In this document: piece after piece, positions 36,758 through 44,984 of the stretch
How the letters are laid out: every line of letters starts with the position of its first letter
How positions within the stretch are numbered: the first letter of the stretch is position 1
Assembly (NCBI GenBank): GCA_944324685.1
Contig: CALUXG010000034.1
Span: 20,868-84,867 of the forward strand
Origin: an uncultured Elusimicrobiales bacterium
GTDB taxonomy: Bacteria; Elusimicrobiota; Elusimicrobia; Elusimicrobiales; Elusimicrobiaceae
Direction: 5' to 3'
DNA: 64,000 nt
The notes under the pieces: model-generated
Databases searched by the model: none
Told to the model about the DNA's origin: nothing
What the model saw: the letters and a program-made list of their open reading frames with translations, nothing else
Made by a program: the position numbers and the translations under genes

Positions 36758-38386
36758 TTATCGAGAGAGAAAATAAAGACGGGACAAGGCTTTCTCTTTG
36801 GGATATTTTTCCAAGTATTGAAGAGACAGCGCATGGGCTTTGGCGCGCAGCGCCTTTTTGTCGTGTGTATTTTCCGCGCGCAGGCTTTGATTGTAATATG
36901 CGTTGCCTAAATACAAAGCATAGCGAGGGGAAGGGTAGTGTTTCAACGCGTTTTGGTAAGCGGCTATTTTGCTTTGTGCTTTTAAGCCGGATCCAAATAA
37001 ATGCAGCCTCCATGCAATGGTTTTCTGCAGTGGGATAATACAGGCCGCTATGCAGAGCAAGACGGCTGCCGCCCGCAACAATGCCGGCGGCATATATGCA
37101 CGAATATGATGTTTGTCATAAGAAGGACTGCATGTCATGCCCAGCATCAGGAAAAATAGGTACGCCGTGGCCGGAATAAAAAAATCAAAATCCACGGCGC
37201 TGCCTATACTCATGACCGTCAATCCGGACAACAGAGAAGCAAATAAAAATTGTTTGCGCGCCGGCAGCCGTCGCATACGGCTAAAAGATTTTTTTATAAA
37301 CCACAAAACACCGAATAAAACAGGCAAAAAACCAATATAACCCGTTCCCAACAGTATTTCCAGCCAATCGCTGTGCAGACGTTCCACATAATGGTTAAGT
37401 CTTTGCGGCATATAGGAGGTAATGGCCACCGGCATGGCTCCGATCCCTATGCCCCAAAGGGGGTAATCTTTCAACATATTCAATGAAGTGCGGTAAAGCA
37501 TTTTGCGCGTTTGTGTGGACGTATCGGAAACGCGGTGTGCAAAAGCGTTTATTTCATCTACATGAGACAGCACCCAGCCGGAACATAAAACCAATGCCGT
37601 CAATGTAAGGAGCAGCCCTTTCAGGCGCGTTTTTGTATTTTTGGCAATGAAACCGGCGCATAAAAAAGCATAGCTGAAAATACCTATGCCTAAAGCCAGC
37701 ATGCCACCGCGCGACCGCGTAAAAACCGTACCGGCGCATAACCCCAGAAAAACCAAAGAGAAGAAAATTTGCCTAAAACAAAACGGACCCTTGCGTCCAT
37801 TTGCGGCAAAACGGCTGTAATCTAAAAAGGATACGGCGGTGTATCCCAGCGTCATCACCGCGCTCATGCCTAAAAATATGCCGGCATGATTGCGGTTCAA
37901 AAACGGACCGATGCCTCCTTTCTTCCCTGCTAGATAGTAAATATAATCTCCATCGGGCATGCATAAGGCGCATAATGCGACGGCCAAGCCGCATAAAGCG
38001 GCCAACATGGCGAAAAATTTTAATTCGCGTGAGGTTTGAAGCAACTGGCTGACCAAAAAGCACAAAAGCAAATACGTAACAAACAGAGAAGCATGTTCCA
38101 GCGTATATAAACGCATGAGCGTGGATGGATACCAAGCGGCCTTGTCCAGCAGAGTTTGAGGAAATGCGCTTTGCAGCAGGGCAAACAATGTCAAAAAGCC
38201 CAGTGTGAACAAAACGGGCTTGAAAAGAGGTGTGATCACGATATGCCGCCGCGAAAATGCCAACAGCCATATGCTTAGCATAATGCCGCCCTGCATAACG
38301 GAAAAAGCCCATGGTTCTGCTCCCGCAAAAGCAAACGAAACAAAGAAGAGGAGCAAGACCAAAATACTCTTCAGAAATACGTCCAT
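36758..38386 (-). CDS. O-antigen ligase/polymerase-like membrane protein (Wzy/WaaL)
   Basis: 542 residues with about 11 membrane helices in the first ~430 residues. A large periplasmic loop has RNHAGIFLGM, TRSRGGMLALG and PLWGIGIGAM...HSDWLEILLGTGYIG, the Wzy_C pattern of O-antigen polymerases and ligases. The C-terminal ~110 residues are soluble and contain a TPR-like stretch (HYPSPRYALYLGNAYYN). Start at 38386, with TACAAT ending 7 nt before ATG and no ribosome-binding site. The start codon of the divergent phosphatase gene is only 36 bp away. Confidence 0.85.
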   Translation of the reverse strand: MDVFLKSILVLLLFFVSFAFAGAEPWAFSVMQGGIMLSIWLLAFSRRHIVITPLFKPVLFTLGFLTLFALLQSAFPQTLLDKAAWYPSTLMRLYTLEHASLFVTYLLLCFLVSQLLQTSRELKFFAMLAALCGLAVALCALCMPDGDYIYYLAGKKGGIGPFLNRNHAGIFLGMSAVMTLGYTAVSFLDYSRFAANGRKGPFCFRQIFFSLVFLGLCAGTVFTRSRGGMLALGIGIFSYAFLCAGFIAKNTKTRLKGLLLTLTALVLCSGWVLSHVDEINAFAHRVSDTSTQTRKMLYRTSLNMLKDYPLWGIGIGAMPVAITSYMPQRLNHYVERLHSDWLEILLGTGYIGFLPVLFGVLWFIKKSFSRMRRLPARKQFLFASLLSGLTVMSIGSAVDFDFFIPATAYLFFLMLGMTCSPSYDKHHIRAYMPPALLRAAAVLLCIAACIIPLQKTIAWRLHLFGSGLKAQSKIAAYQNALKHYPSPRYALYLGNAYYNQSLRAENTHDKKALRAKAHALSLQYLEKYPKEKALSRLYFLSR

Positions 38387-38422
38387 ACCGGTTATTGTAT
38401 AAAATTTGATATAGTGATAACG
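38387..38422. promoter_or_regulatory. 36-bp divergent promoter with two start-proximal -10 boxes
   Basis: Minus strand: TACAAT at 38399-38394, 7 nt before the polymerase ATG. Plus strand: TATAGT at 38410-38415, 7 nt before the phosphatase ATG. Each predicted transcription start falls on or next to the start codon, so the -35 regions lie inside the opposite coding sequence. Confidence 0.5.
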
Positions 38423-38872
38423 ATGAAAGTGCTTTTTGTATGTCATGCCAATATATGCCGCAGTTTTATGGCGCAGCAGCTGATGCGCCAAGAACTGCCG
38501 CAAGCGCAGGTTTTTTCCCGCGGACTATATGCCGACTCCTCTTTATCTGTGCCGGAGAAAATCCGTCTTTTTCTGGAAAAGAACGGGGCGAAAGCGTCTG
38601 TGCATACGCCGTTGTTACTGACGAAAGAAGATATAAAGGAAGCCGATATCGTTTTCTTTATGGAAAAACAACACTTGGATATGCAAACTGATCGCTGGGC
38701 CGAATACAGCGATAAAATGTGGCTTCTTCGGGACTTTGCTTTTGGTGAAGAAAAAGACGTACCGGACCCTATTGGTTTGTCCGGCCGCGCCTTTGAAAAA
38801 AACGCTCTTTTATTGGCGCGGGCCGTGCATGCGGCTGCACAAAAACTCAAAAACGGCCAGCTTGTCTTGTAG
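38423..38872 (+). CDS. Low-molecular-weight protein tyrosine phosphatase
   Basis: 149 residues from the ATG at 38423. The P-loop CX5R is C7-HANIC-R13 followed by Ser; the general-acid Asp is in VPDPIG. Wzb-type enzymes dephosphorylate the tyrosine tail of Wzc kinases, and this gene lies divergent to the polymerase-Wza-Wzc operon, so that partner is likely. A GTG three codons upstream is possible, but the ATG matches the family start. No ribosome-binding site; see the leaderless pattern. Confidence 0.9.
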   Translation: MKVLFVCHANICRSFMAQQLMRQELPQAQVFSRGLYADSSLSVPEKIRLFLEKNGAKASVHTPLLLTKEDIKEADIVFFMEKQHLDMQTDRWAEYSDKMWLLRDFAFGEEKDVPDPIGLSGRAFEKNALLLARAVHAAAQKLKNGQLVL

Positions 38873-38893
38873 GCGGATGTTTTTGGGAAAAGT

Positions 38894-38922
38894 TTGAGCA
38901 AAAAGTCTAAAATTGCTATAAT
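38894..38922 (+). promoter_or_regulatory. tRNA-Val promoter
   Basis: TTGAGC (38894-38899), 17-bp spacer, TATAAT (38917-38922); transcription would start about 12 bp before the mature tRNA. Confidence 0.75.
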
Positions 38923-38940
38923 AAAATCGTTGGGATTTTT

Positions 38941-39015
38941 GGGCAGTTGGCGCAGCGGTAGCGCGTCCGCCTCACACGCGGAAGGTCACAGGTTCAAATC
39001 CTGTACTGCCCACCA
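38941..39015 (+). tRNA. tRNA-Val (anticodon CAC)
   Basis: Full cloverleaf: acceptor GGGCAGT/ACTGCCC, D-stem GCGC/GCGC, anticodon stem TCCGC/GCGGA around CTCACAC (anticodon CAC), T-arm ACAGG-TTCAAAT-CCTGT, discriminator A and encoded CCA. The other three tRNAs of the window do not encode CCA. Confidence 0.97.
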
Positions 39016-39018
39016 TTT

Positions 39019-39402
39019 TTCTTCTTAAAACGGTTTCTGGCGTTGTTGCCGGCTTCCTCGGATACTTCGGGCTTGTGCCCTTTTACAGTATACACTCGGT
39101 CGCCGTCGCCTAGCCAGAAGCCGTTTTCCTTTGAAAAATCCATTTACGCGGCGCAAAGAAACAATCGGCGGGTTCTTCTTAAAACGGTTTCTGGCGTTGT
39201 TGCCGGCTTCCTCGGATACTTTGGGCTTGCGCCCTTTTACAGTATACACTCGGTCGCCGTCGCCTAGCCAGAAGCCGTTTTTCTTTGAAAAATCTATTTA
39301 CGCGCCGCGGAGAAACAATCGGCGGGTTCTTCTTAAAACGGTTTCTGGCGTTGTTGCCGGCTTCCTCGGATACTTCGGGCTTGCGCCCTTTTACAGTATA
39401 CA
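39019..39402 (+). repeat. 154-bp tandem repeat, about 2.5 units, with internal inverted arms
   Basis: Units align with exact 154-bp spacing (CGGTTTCTGG at 39031, 39185 and 39339). Within each full unit AAAACGGTTTCTGGC (39027-39041) is mirrored by GCCAGAAGCCGTTTT (39113-39127), one mismatch in 15, bounding a 101-bp element; the second unit has the same arms at 39181 and 39267. The third unit breaks off after ACAGTATACA at 39402, before its right arm. Units differ at several positions, so the array is not brand new. It begins a few bases after tRNA-Val. 154 is not a multiple of 3, arguing against a protein repeat. The remainder to 39490 holds a TATACT (39439) that may drive marC. Confidence 0.85.
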
Positions 39403-39490
39403 TCTTGTTTTGGCTCCAGCGGCCGCCTTGATATTTGCTATACTATATACACAATTAAATATCTGGTTTTTGGGAGAAGAATAACAGAAT

Positions 39491-40168
39491 ATGGAATGGA
39501 GTTTGCTGATTAACGCTTTTATCGGTATTTTGGCTATTTTAAATCCCATCGGCAACGTACCTATTTTTTTGGAACACGTGGAAAATGACACGCCAAAAGT
39601 ACAGCGTGCGGTGGCTATTTTAATGGCTTTGTCCATCTTTATTATGTTGGTGTTGTTTTTTATGTTTGGCACGCATATTCTAAGCGTATTCGGCATTACG
39701 CTGCCGGCCTTTCGGCTGGCGGGTTCTGTCATTATTTTGATCGTCGGGCTGCGCATGTTGCAGGGAAAAAGCAAGTTTGATCCCGCCGGCATTGAAACTG
39801 CTTCGGCGCAGGGAGGCACGTTTTCTCAGGCGCGCAACCGCTTAAGTCATATTTTAGTGCCGGTGGCCATGCCTTTGTTCATTGGTCCGGGATCTATTAC
39901 CACGGTCGTTTTATACGCGGAAAAGGTGAATACGTTTCCTATGTACGTAATGATGATTCTGGTTATTTTATTAGCGACGGCAGCCGTAGGCGTGTGTCTG
40001 GTGGTGTCTCGCAGTATTTTTAATTTGCTGGGGACGAACGGCACGCAAATTGTCATTCGTTTTATGGGTATGATTTTGTGTGCTATTGCTATGCAGTTTA
40101 TGATAGACGGAGTGGCGCAGTTGCTGCCCGGGGTGCTGAACGCCAATTTTATACACGGCGTGGTCTGA
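39491..40168 (+). CDS. MarC family (UPF0056) integral membrane protein
   Basis: 225 residues, six hydrophobic helices. LAILNPIGNVPIFL near the N-terminus and VPVAMPLFIGPGSITTVVLY in the middle are the family's two inverted NP/GPG motifs. MarC proteins have no settled function, despite the name from the multiple-antibiotic-resistance locus. GGGAGAAG precedes the ATG; the gene stands alone with a terminator behind. Confidence 0.92.
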   Translation: MEWSLLINAFIGILAILNPIGNVPIFLEHVENDTPKVQRAVAILMALSIFIMLVLFFMFGTHILSVFGITLPAFRLAGSVIILIVGLRMLQGKSKFDPAGIETASAQGGTFSQARNRLSHILVPVAMPLFIGPGSITTVVLYAEKVNTFPMYVMMILVILLATAAVGVCLVVSRSIFNLLGTNGTQIVIRFMGMILCAIAMQFMIDGVAQLLPGVLNANFIHGVV

Positions 40169-40192
40169 GTCTTTTGCAGAATAACATATGCG

Positions 40193-40228
40193 CGCGGAAT
40201 GGATTTCTCCTTCCGCGTGTTTTTTTGT
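40193..40228 (+). terminator. Terminator after marC
   Basis: CGCGGAA (40193-40199) pairs with TTCCGCG (40211-40217), followed by TGTTTTTTT. Confidence 0.85.
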
Positions 40229-40246
40229 CGTTTGCGTGATTTGGAG

Positions 40247-40258
40247 TACAATATATAC
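40247..40258 (+). promoter_or_regulatory. uvrB promoter, -10 adjacent to start codon
   Basis: TTGTCG (40225-40230), 16-bp spacer, TACAAT (40247-40252); +7 from the -10 falls on the A of the ATG at 40259. A leaderless mRNA is predicted. A GGAG at 40243-40246 would be outside such a transcript. Confidence 0.55.
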
Positions 40259-42247
40259 ATGGAGCGTTTTAAGCTTGTTTCCTCATTTACCCCTTCCGGC
40301 GATCAGCCTAAAGCCATCGCCGCCTTGACGCGCGGCGTGCTGGAAGGGCAGAAACGCCAAACGCTTTTGGGCGTAACAGGATCAGGCAAAACGTTTACCA
40401 TTGCCAATGTCATCGCCCAATTAAACCGTCCAACGCTGATTTTATCTCCCAATAAAGTTTTGGCCGCCCAGCTGTATGCGGAGTTTAAGCATTTTTTTCC
40501 GGAGAATGCCGTTGAATATTTTATCTCTTATTATGATTATTATCAGCCGGAGGCCTATATTCCGCAAACGGACACGTATATTGAAAAAGATTCCGCCGTC
40601 AACGACCATATAGACAAGTTGCGGCTGAAGGCCACTACTTCTTTGCTGACGCGGCGCGATACCATTGTCGTGGCGTCCGTATCCTGCATTTATAATATCG
40701 GTTCGCCGGACAGTTACAGCGAACTGTGTGTTTACTTAAAAAAAGGGGTGGCGTTTTCCCGTTCTCAACTGGGCGTATTGTTGATTAAAATTCAGTACAA
40801 CCGCAATGAAATGGAATTTGTTGCCGGCACATTTCGCATGCGCGGCCCGTATGTGGATATTTTCCCGCCGTATGGACTGAACGCTGTGAGGGTGGAAATC
40901 AAAGGAAAAAATATAGCCGCAGTTTATGAGATACATCCGATAACGGGCGATATTGTGCGGGAATTGGACGAAGCATGGGTGTATCCGGCCAAACATTTTG
41001 TCGTCAAAGATGAGGACCGCGAACGCGCCTTGGATCAAATCCGCTCTGATTTGTCCAAACGTCACGCCGAATTGCAAGCACAGGGCAAGGAACTGGAAGC
41101 CTATCGCTTAAAACAGCGTACGGAATACGATTTGGAAATGCTGCAACAAGCCGGCTTTTGCCCGGGGATTGAAAATTATTCGCGCTATATGGACGGACGC
41201 AAACCCGGGCAAAGGCCCAACTGCCTCATAGATTATTTCCGCAAATACGATGATTTTTTAATGGTTGTAGACGAGAGCCATGTGGCTTTGCCGCAGGTGC
41301 GCGGCATGTTCAACGGAGACCGTTCCCGCAAACAAATGCTGGTGGATTTTGGATTTCGGCTTCCGTCTGCGCTGGACAATCGGCCTTTGAAATTTGACGA
41401 GTTTGAAAGCCTGCTTCCCGCCACCATTTTTGTTTCCGCAACACCCGGGCCGTATGAGCTACAAGCCTGCGGGGGTGAAATCGTGGAACAGGTTATCCGC
41501 CCTACCGGATTGGTGGATCCGAAAGTTACCGTACATCCCAGTGCGGGTCAGATAGACCATCTGTTGAAAAAAATCCAAGAACATATCGCCAAAAAAGAAC
41601 GCACGCTGGTATTGTCCATGACCAAAAAAACAGCGGAAGATTTAAGCGCGTTTTTGATTGAAAAAGGTGTAAAAACCCGTTATTTGCATTCGGATATTGA
41701 TGCCTTGGAACGCGTGGAAATTTTGAAACAGTTCCGTCAGGGAGTATTTGATGTTTTGGTGGGTATTAATCTGCTGCGCGAGGGAATAGATATTCCGCAA
41801 GTGGGATTGGTGGCCATTTTGGGGGCGGACAACGAAGGCTTTTTAAGAAACGCCACTACGCTTATTCAAATTTCGGGCCGCGCCGCGCGCAACGTCGGCG
41901 GAGAAGTGGTGCTGTATGCCGACCGCGAAACCGAAAGCATGAAATATGCGCTGGGCGAAATGAACCGCCGCCGCGCCATACAGCAAGCATACAATAAAGA
42001 ACATCATATTACACCGCGGACGATTCAAAAGGCGGAAGTGGAGTTGAAAGAATTTGAAAACAGCGCCAAAAATGAGGGGCTGGGCATTTTGCATTCCGCA
42101 TTACCTGCTCCGACGGTAAAAAATATAGGCAAGCTGGCGGCGGAACTGGAACGGCAAATGCGTGAGGCCGCGGATAATTTGAATTTTGAATTGGCGGCGG
42201 ATTTGAGAGACCGTTTGTTTGAATTAAAACAAATGAAGCTGAAATAA
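40259..42247 (+). CDS. uvrB: Excinuclease ABC subunit B
   Basis: 662-residue damage-verifying helicase of nucleotide excision repair. Walker A LLGVTGSGKT; the beta-hairpin SYYDYYQPEAYIP that clamps DNA; DESH-type VVDESHVALPQ; helicase motif VI QISGRAARN; and a C-terminal UVR domain (FELAADLRDRLFELK) that binds UvrC. The start at 40259 gives the standard N-terminus (MERFKLVSSFTPSGDQPKAI). No LexA-like box was recognised upstream. Confidence 0.97.
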   Translation: MERFKLVSSFTPSGDQPKAIAALTRGVLEGQKRQTLLGVTGSGKTFTIANVIAQLNRPTLILSPNKVLAAQLYAEFKHFFPENAVEYFISYYDYYQPEAYIPQTDTYIEKDSAVNDHIDKLRLKATTSLLTRRDTIVVASVSCIYNIGSPDSYSELCVYLKKGVAFSRSQLGVLLIKIQYNRNEMEFVAGTFRMRGPYVDIFPPYGLNAVRVEIKGKNIAAVYEIHPITGDIVRELDEAWVYPAKHFVVKDEDRERALDQIRSDLSKRHAELQAQGKELEAYRLKQRTEYDLEMLQQAGFCPGIENYSRYMDGRKPGQRPNCLIDYFRKYDDFLMVVDESHVALPQVRGMFNGDRSRKQMLVDFGFRLPSALDNRPLKFDEFESLLPATIFVSATPGPYELQACGGEIVEQVIRPTGLVDPKVTVHPSAGQIDHLLKKIQEHIAKKERTLVLSMTKKTAEDLSAFLIEKGVKTRYLHSDIDALERVEILKQFRQGVFDVLVGINLLREGIDIPQVGLVAILGADNEGFLRNATTLIQISGRAARNVGGEVVLYADRETESMKYALGEMNRRRAIQQAYNKEHHITPRTIQKAEVELKEFENSAKNEGLGILHSALPAPTVKNIGKLAAELERQMREAADNLNFELAADLRDRLFELKQMKLK

Positions 42248-42302
42248 ACGGTAAGAATCGTTTGTTTTTGCCCGCCGCGGCTTAAGTTGGTAAAATATGT
42301 AT

Positions 42303-42887
42303 ATGCAAGAGATGACCCTTTCTTTGCCGTGCGTGAGCCGCATGGTCAGCGTGGATGTGCTGGACAGCACACAGAATTTGGCGCGTGAATTGCTGCAGCA
42401 AGGATGTGAAGCAAACACGTTGGTATTGGCCTATGAACAAACAAACGCCTGTGAAAAAAACGGGCGGACTGGCCGCGGCGGCGTATATTTTACGCTGATA
42501 TTGCGCCCGCGAGAACTCCTTCCGCATCCGGAACAATTTGCCGCCAGAGCGGCGCAGGCTGTTGCGGAGGCCTTGCAAAATTTATTTCGTTTTAAGACAA
42601 AGACAACGAATGCCCATGACGTATGCGTGTGGGACGGAGAGGCAAAATCTTGGAAGAAAACAGGAAACGTTTCGGCGGAAGTATCTACCGGAGCAGATAA
42701 GACACTGTGGGTATTGCTTTCGGTCTGCGTACACGTAAACGATAAATTGCCCGTTTCTCTGCCCGCATGCAGCTGTGTCAAAAAACTGCTCGGGCGGGAA
42801 ATAGACCCCGAATGGGTATTGCAGGAAACGTTGGAGGCGTTTTGGAGACGCTATGCCCCTTCTCAATTTGCCTCCCTCCGGCAATAA
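42303..42887 (+). CDS. Biotin protein ligase-like protein, degenerate
   Basis: 194 residues from the ATG at 42303. Alignment by eye to the BirA catalytic domain is good at both ends: DVLDSTQNLARELL, VLAYEQTN, then LLSVCVHVND and a C-terminal ATSLK-like CVKKLLGREIDPEWVLQETLEAFWRRY. The GRGRRG biotin-AMP loop is replaced by a sequence ending GRTGRGG, and the KWPND motif is replaced by TTNAHDVCVWD. It may be a very divergent ligase or a non-catalytic relative. The DNA-binding domain of BirA is absent. A -10 TAAAAT ends 6 nt before this ATG; an earlier in-frame ATG is at 42297. Confidence 0.65.
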   Translation: MQEMTLSLPCVSRMVSVDVLDSTQNLARELLQQGCEANTLVLAYEQTNACEKNGRTGRGGVYFTLILRPRELLPHPEQFAARAAQAVAEALQNLFRFKTKTTNAHDVCVWDGEAKSWKKTGNVSAEVSTGADKTLWVLLSVCVHVNDKLPVSLPACSCVKKLLGREIDPEWVLQETLEAFWRRYAPSQFASLRQ

Positions 42888-42892
42888 GATAT

Positions 42893-42927
42893 AAAAAACC
42901 CGCTATGGATTAAGCGGGTTTTTGTTT
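42893..42927. terminator. Bidirectional terminator between the ligase-like and receiver genes
   Basis: AAAAAACCCGCT-TATGGATTA-like loop-AGCGGGTTTTT; symmetrical A/T runs serve both converging genes. Confidence 0.9.
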
Positions 42928-42937
42928 GCGGCAAATA

Positions 42938-43306
42938 TTAAGCGTCGCCCAGACATTGTTTTACTTTGATTATCAGTTCTTTTAGTACGAACGGTTTGGC
43001 GCAGAAAGCTTTTACTTGAGGGAAAGGCTGGAACATGTGTTCGGATTCTACCAAAGCGGAAGTAATGATGACGGGTATGCCGTTTAATTCATCGTCTTGT
43101 TCCATGATAGAAACCACCGCCCGTCCGTCAATTCCGGGCAGCATAACATCCAGCAACACCAAATGAGGCCTGACCTCTTTCATGCGCGCTATGGCCTCTC
43201 TGCCGTTTTGACACGTATGCACATCATACCCCTCTTTGGCCAGTACCACGGTCAGCAACTGCAGGATAGGCATTTCATCTTCTACAATTAAAATGCGTTT
43301 TTTCAT
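42938..43306 (-). CDS. Single-domain response regulator (CheY-like receiver)
   Basis: 122 residues, a receiver domain alone. Acidic pocket D9/D10-E11 region (IVEDE), phospho-acceptor D53 in LLDVMLPG, switch Thr/Ser in ITSAL, and K104 in FCAKPF. No output domain and no histidine kinase nearby, so it must act by protein contacts or in a relay encoded elsewhere. A normal leader with AAAGGG precedes the start; TATAAT on the minus strand overlaps the -10 of the divergent tilS. Confidence 0.92.
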   Translation of the reverse strand: MKKRILIVEDEMPILQLLTVVLAKEGYDVHTCQNGREAIARMKEVRPHLVLLDVMLPGIDGRAVVSIMEQDDELNGIPVIITSALVESEHMFQPFPQVKAFCAKPFVLKELIIKVKQCLGDA

Positions 43307-43344
43307 TTGGTAACCCTTTTGTTATTTTATTATACTTTTTTTAT

Positions 43345-44085
43345 ATGGGCAACAAAAACATGGACCGCAAAACGTTTCAAGCAAAAACATGGAAGAATCT
43401 ACTGGCTTTTTCGCAGCCGCTTTTTAAACGGGGCGAAACGGTGCTGGTCGGTTTGTCCGGCGGGCCGGATTCCGTGTGTCTTTTGCATTTTTTACATTAC
43501 TTGTCAGGCAAGAAACATTTTTATTTGGAAGCCGTGCATGTGCATCACGGCTTGCGCGGAGAAGCCGCGGATGCGGACGCACAGTTTTGCAAGACTTTGT
43601 GCAAAAACATGGAAATTCCGCTGCATGCGTATAAGAAAAATGTGCGCGCTTTGGCCAAAAAACTGGATTTGAGCATAGAACATGCCGCGCGCAAAGCCCG
43701 TTATGAAGCGTTTGCCACGGCCGCAAAAAAAACCGGCGCTTCAAAAATAGCATTGGGTCATCATTTGGATGATCAAGCTGAAACCATTTTGTTAAATTTG
43801 CTTCGCGGCACGCGCGTGGAAGGATTGTGCGGCATACCGCTGCGGCGCATGCTTAGTAAACAGACGGAAATCGTACGTCCTCTTTTATGCCTTACGCGCG
43901 CGGAAGTGGAAATGTATTTGCGTGAAAACGGCCTATCCTGCGTCATTGACCAAAGTAATTTTGACGACGCCTATACCCGAAACTGGATACGGCATGAACT
44001 TTTGCCCCTGCTGGAAAAAAAACAACCCCAAATCCGCCGTCATTTGGCCGTCATGGCTTTCCAATTGGCTGAAAAATTAAAATAA
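43345..44085 (+). CDS. tilS: tRNA(Ile)-lysidine synthase, short form
   Basis: 246-residue N-type ATP pyrophosphatase that puts lysine on C34 of the CAU-anticodon tRNA-Ile so that it reads AUA. The PP-loop SGGPDS is at 38-43; HVHHGLRGEAADAD and LGHHLDDQAETILLNLLRG are diagnostic. It lacks the C-terminal tRNA-binding domains of E. coli TilS (432 aa), so it is a minimal version. A TATACT ends 8 nt before the ATG and no ribosome-binding site is visible; the in-frame ATG at 43360 is the alternative start. Confidence 0.93.
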   Translation: MGNKNMDRKTFQAKTWKNLLAFSQPLFKRGETVLVGLSGGPDSVCLLHFLHYLSGKKHFYLEAVHVHHGLRGEAADADAQFCKTLCKNMEIPLHAYKKNVRALAKKLDLSIEHAARKARYEAFATAAKKTGASKIALGHHLDDQAETILLNLLRGTRVEGLCGIPLRRMLSKQTEIVRPLLCLTRAEVEMYLRENGLSCVIDQSNFDDAYTRNWIRHELLPLLEKKQPQIRRHLAVMAFQLAEKLK

Positions 44086-44144
44086 ACCTTAGGTCAAGCG
44101 GTCATCTCATATTTTGCAGCATGCCAAAAATGCCGGCTGAGGCG

Positions 44145-44951
44145 TCAGCGGCGGCGTTTCTTGCTTGCATGGTCCGCCGAGCAGGCGGAAGTTAACGCTT
44201 TTTCATCCATGTCCGGACGTATGCCAAAACGCGTGATGCAAAAATCATATTTGACGGGGTCTTCGGGGCAGAATTTGGCCAGATTGCGGGTAATATCCAG
44301 CGCGGTGGTCATATCGGCGCTGTTGCGTTTTGTCAAGCCCAGCGCGCGGGCACAGCGATGCATATGCACGTCCAGCGGCACCACCAGCAGACGCGGCGAA
44401 ACCTGCCAGCCTCCCGGATCCACTTCATCTTGGCGCACCATCCAGCGCAAAAATAAATTCAAGCGTTTCATAGCGCTTTTTTTGTCCGGATCCGGCACCA
44501 GCGTATGAATGTCCGTTCCCTCCCGCAAACAATGCGCAAAATGCGTTAAGGCGCGGCAGATATTGGCGTCTGCCGGAGAAAGACCGCTGAGAAAACATGC
44601 TTCCAGTGAGCCGTATTTTTTCAGAATTGTTTTTAAGCGCAGCAGAAAACCACACCATTCCCGTTGGGTTGTAAAACGGTATTTGAAGCCGTCAAAATCA
44701 TTATTCAATTTCGCGGGCGTAGCGGTTAAAACATATGTCCTCGGCGCTGGCATGCGGGCAAAAATCCCGTTCAAATTTTTCGTTATGGCTTTAACATTGC
44801 CGTAAGCAAAACAGGCGCCTATCAGTGCGGCAATTTCACGGTCTTGTGTGTCCGTCCAACGGTGCAGAAACTCCAGCGGATCAGGACTGACGAGGTCTTT
44901 GCGATTGTATTTATGGTATAAATTTTCAAAAAAAGCTTTATTTTTTGCCAT
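44145..44951 (-). CDS. TIGR02757 (DUF2400) family protein
   Basis: 268 residues. Family pattern: FLHRWTDTQDREIAALIGACFAYGN near the start (quoted in part), FTTQREW in the middle, and LRWMVRQDEVDPGGW, LVVPLDVHMHR, ITRNLAKFCPEDPVKYDFCITRFGI in the second half. The helical second half resembles helix-hairpin-helix DNA glycosylase folds, but no enzymatic activity is established for the family. Start at 44951: TACAAT on the minus strand ends 6 nt before ATG. A basic C-terminal tail (KKRRR) ends the protein. Divergent from murE with 33 bp between the start codons. Confidence 0.88.
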   Translation of the reverse strand: MAKNKAFFENLYHKYNRKDLVSPDPLEFLHRWTDTQDREIAALIGACFAYGNVKAITKNLNGIFARMPAPRTYVLTATPAKLNNDFDGFKYRFTTQREWCGFLLRLKTILKKYGSLEACFLSGLSPADANICRALTHFAHCLREGTDIHTLVPDPDKKSAMKRLNLFLRWMVRQDEVDPGGWQVSPRLLVVPLDVHMHRCARALGLTKRNSADMTTALDITRNLAKFCPEDPVKYDFCITRFGIRPDMDEKALTSACSADHASKKRRR

Positions 44952-44984
44952 ACGTTTATTGTAGCAATTTGATAACATATACCT
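44952..44984. promoter_or_regulatory. 33-bp divergent promoter between the TIGR02757 gene and murE
   Basis: Minus strand TACAAT (44963-44958), 6 nt from its ATG; plus strand TAACAT (44973-44978), 6 nt from the murE ATG. Both predicted transcription starts coincide with the start codons, and the -35 positions fall in or beside the opposite gene. Confidence 0.5.

Noticed and set aside
39019..39402. CRISPR array or integron attC cluster
   Set aside because: The whole 154-bp unit is repeated with no variable spacers, and the arm ends (AAAACGG/CCGTTTT) do not match attC core boxes.
39025..39484. Open frames of 74-117 codons on both strands across the tandem repeat
   Set aside because: They recur only because the 154-bp unit recurs, shift frame from unit to unit, lack ribosome-binding sites and look Arg/Ser/Pro-rich without a family pattern.
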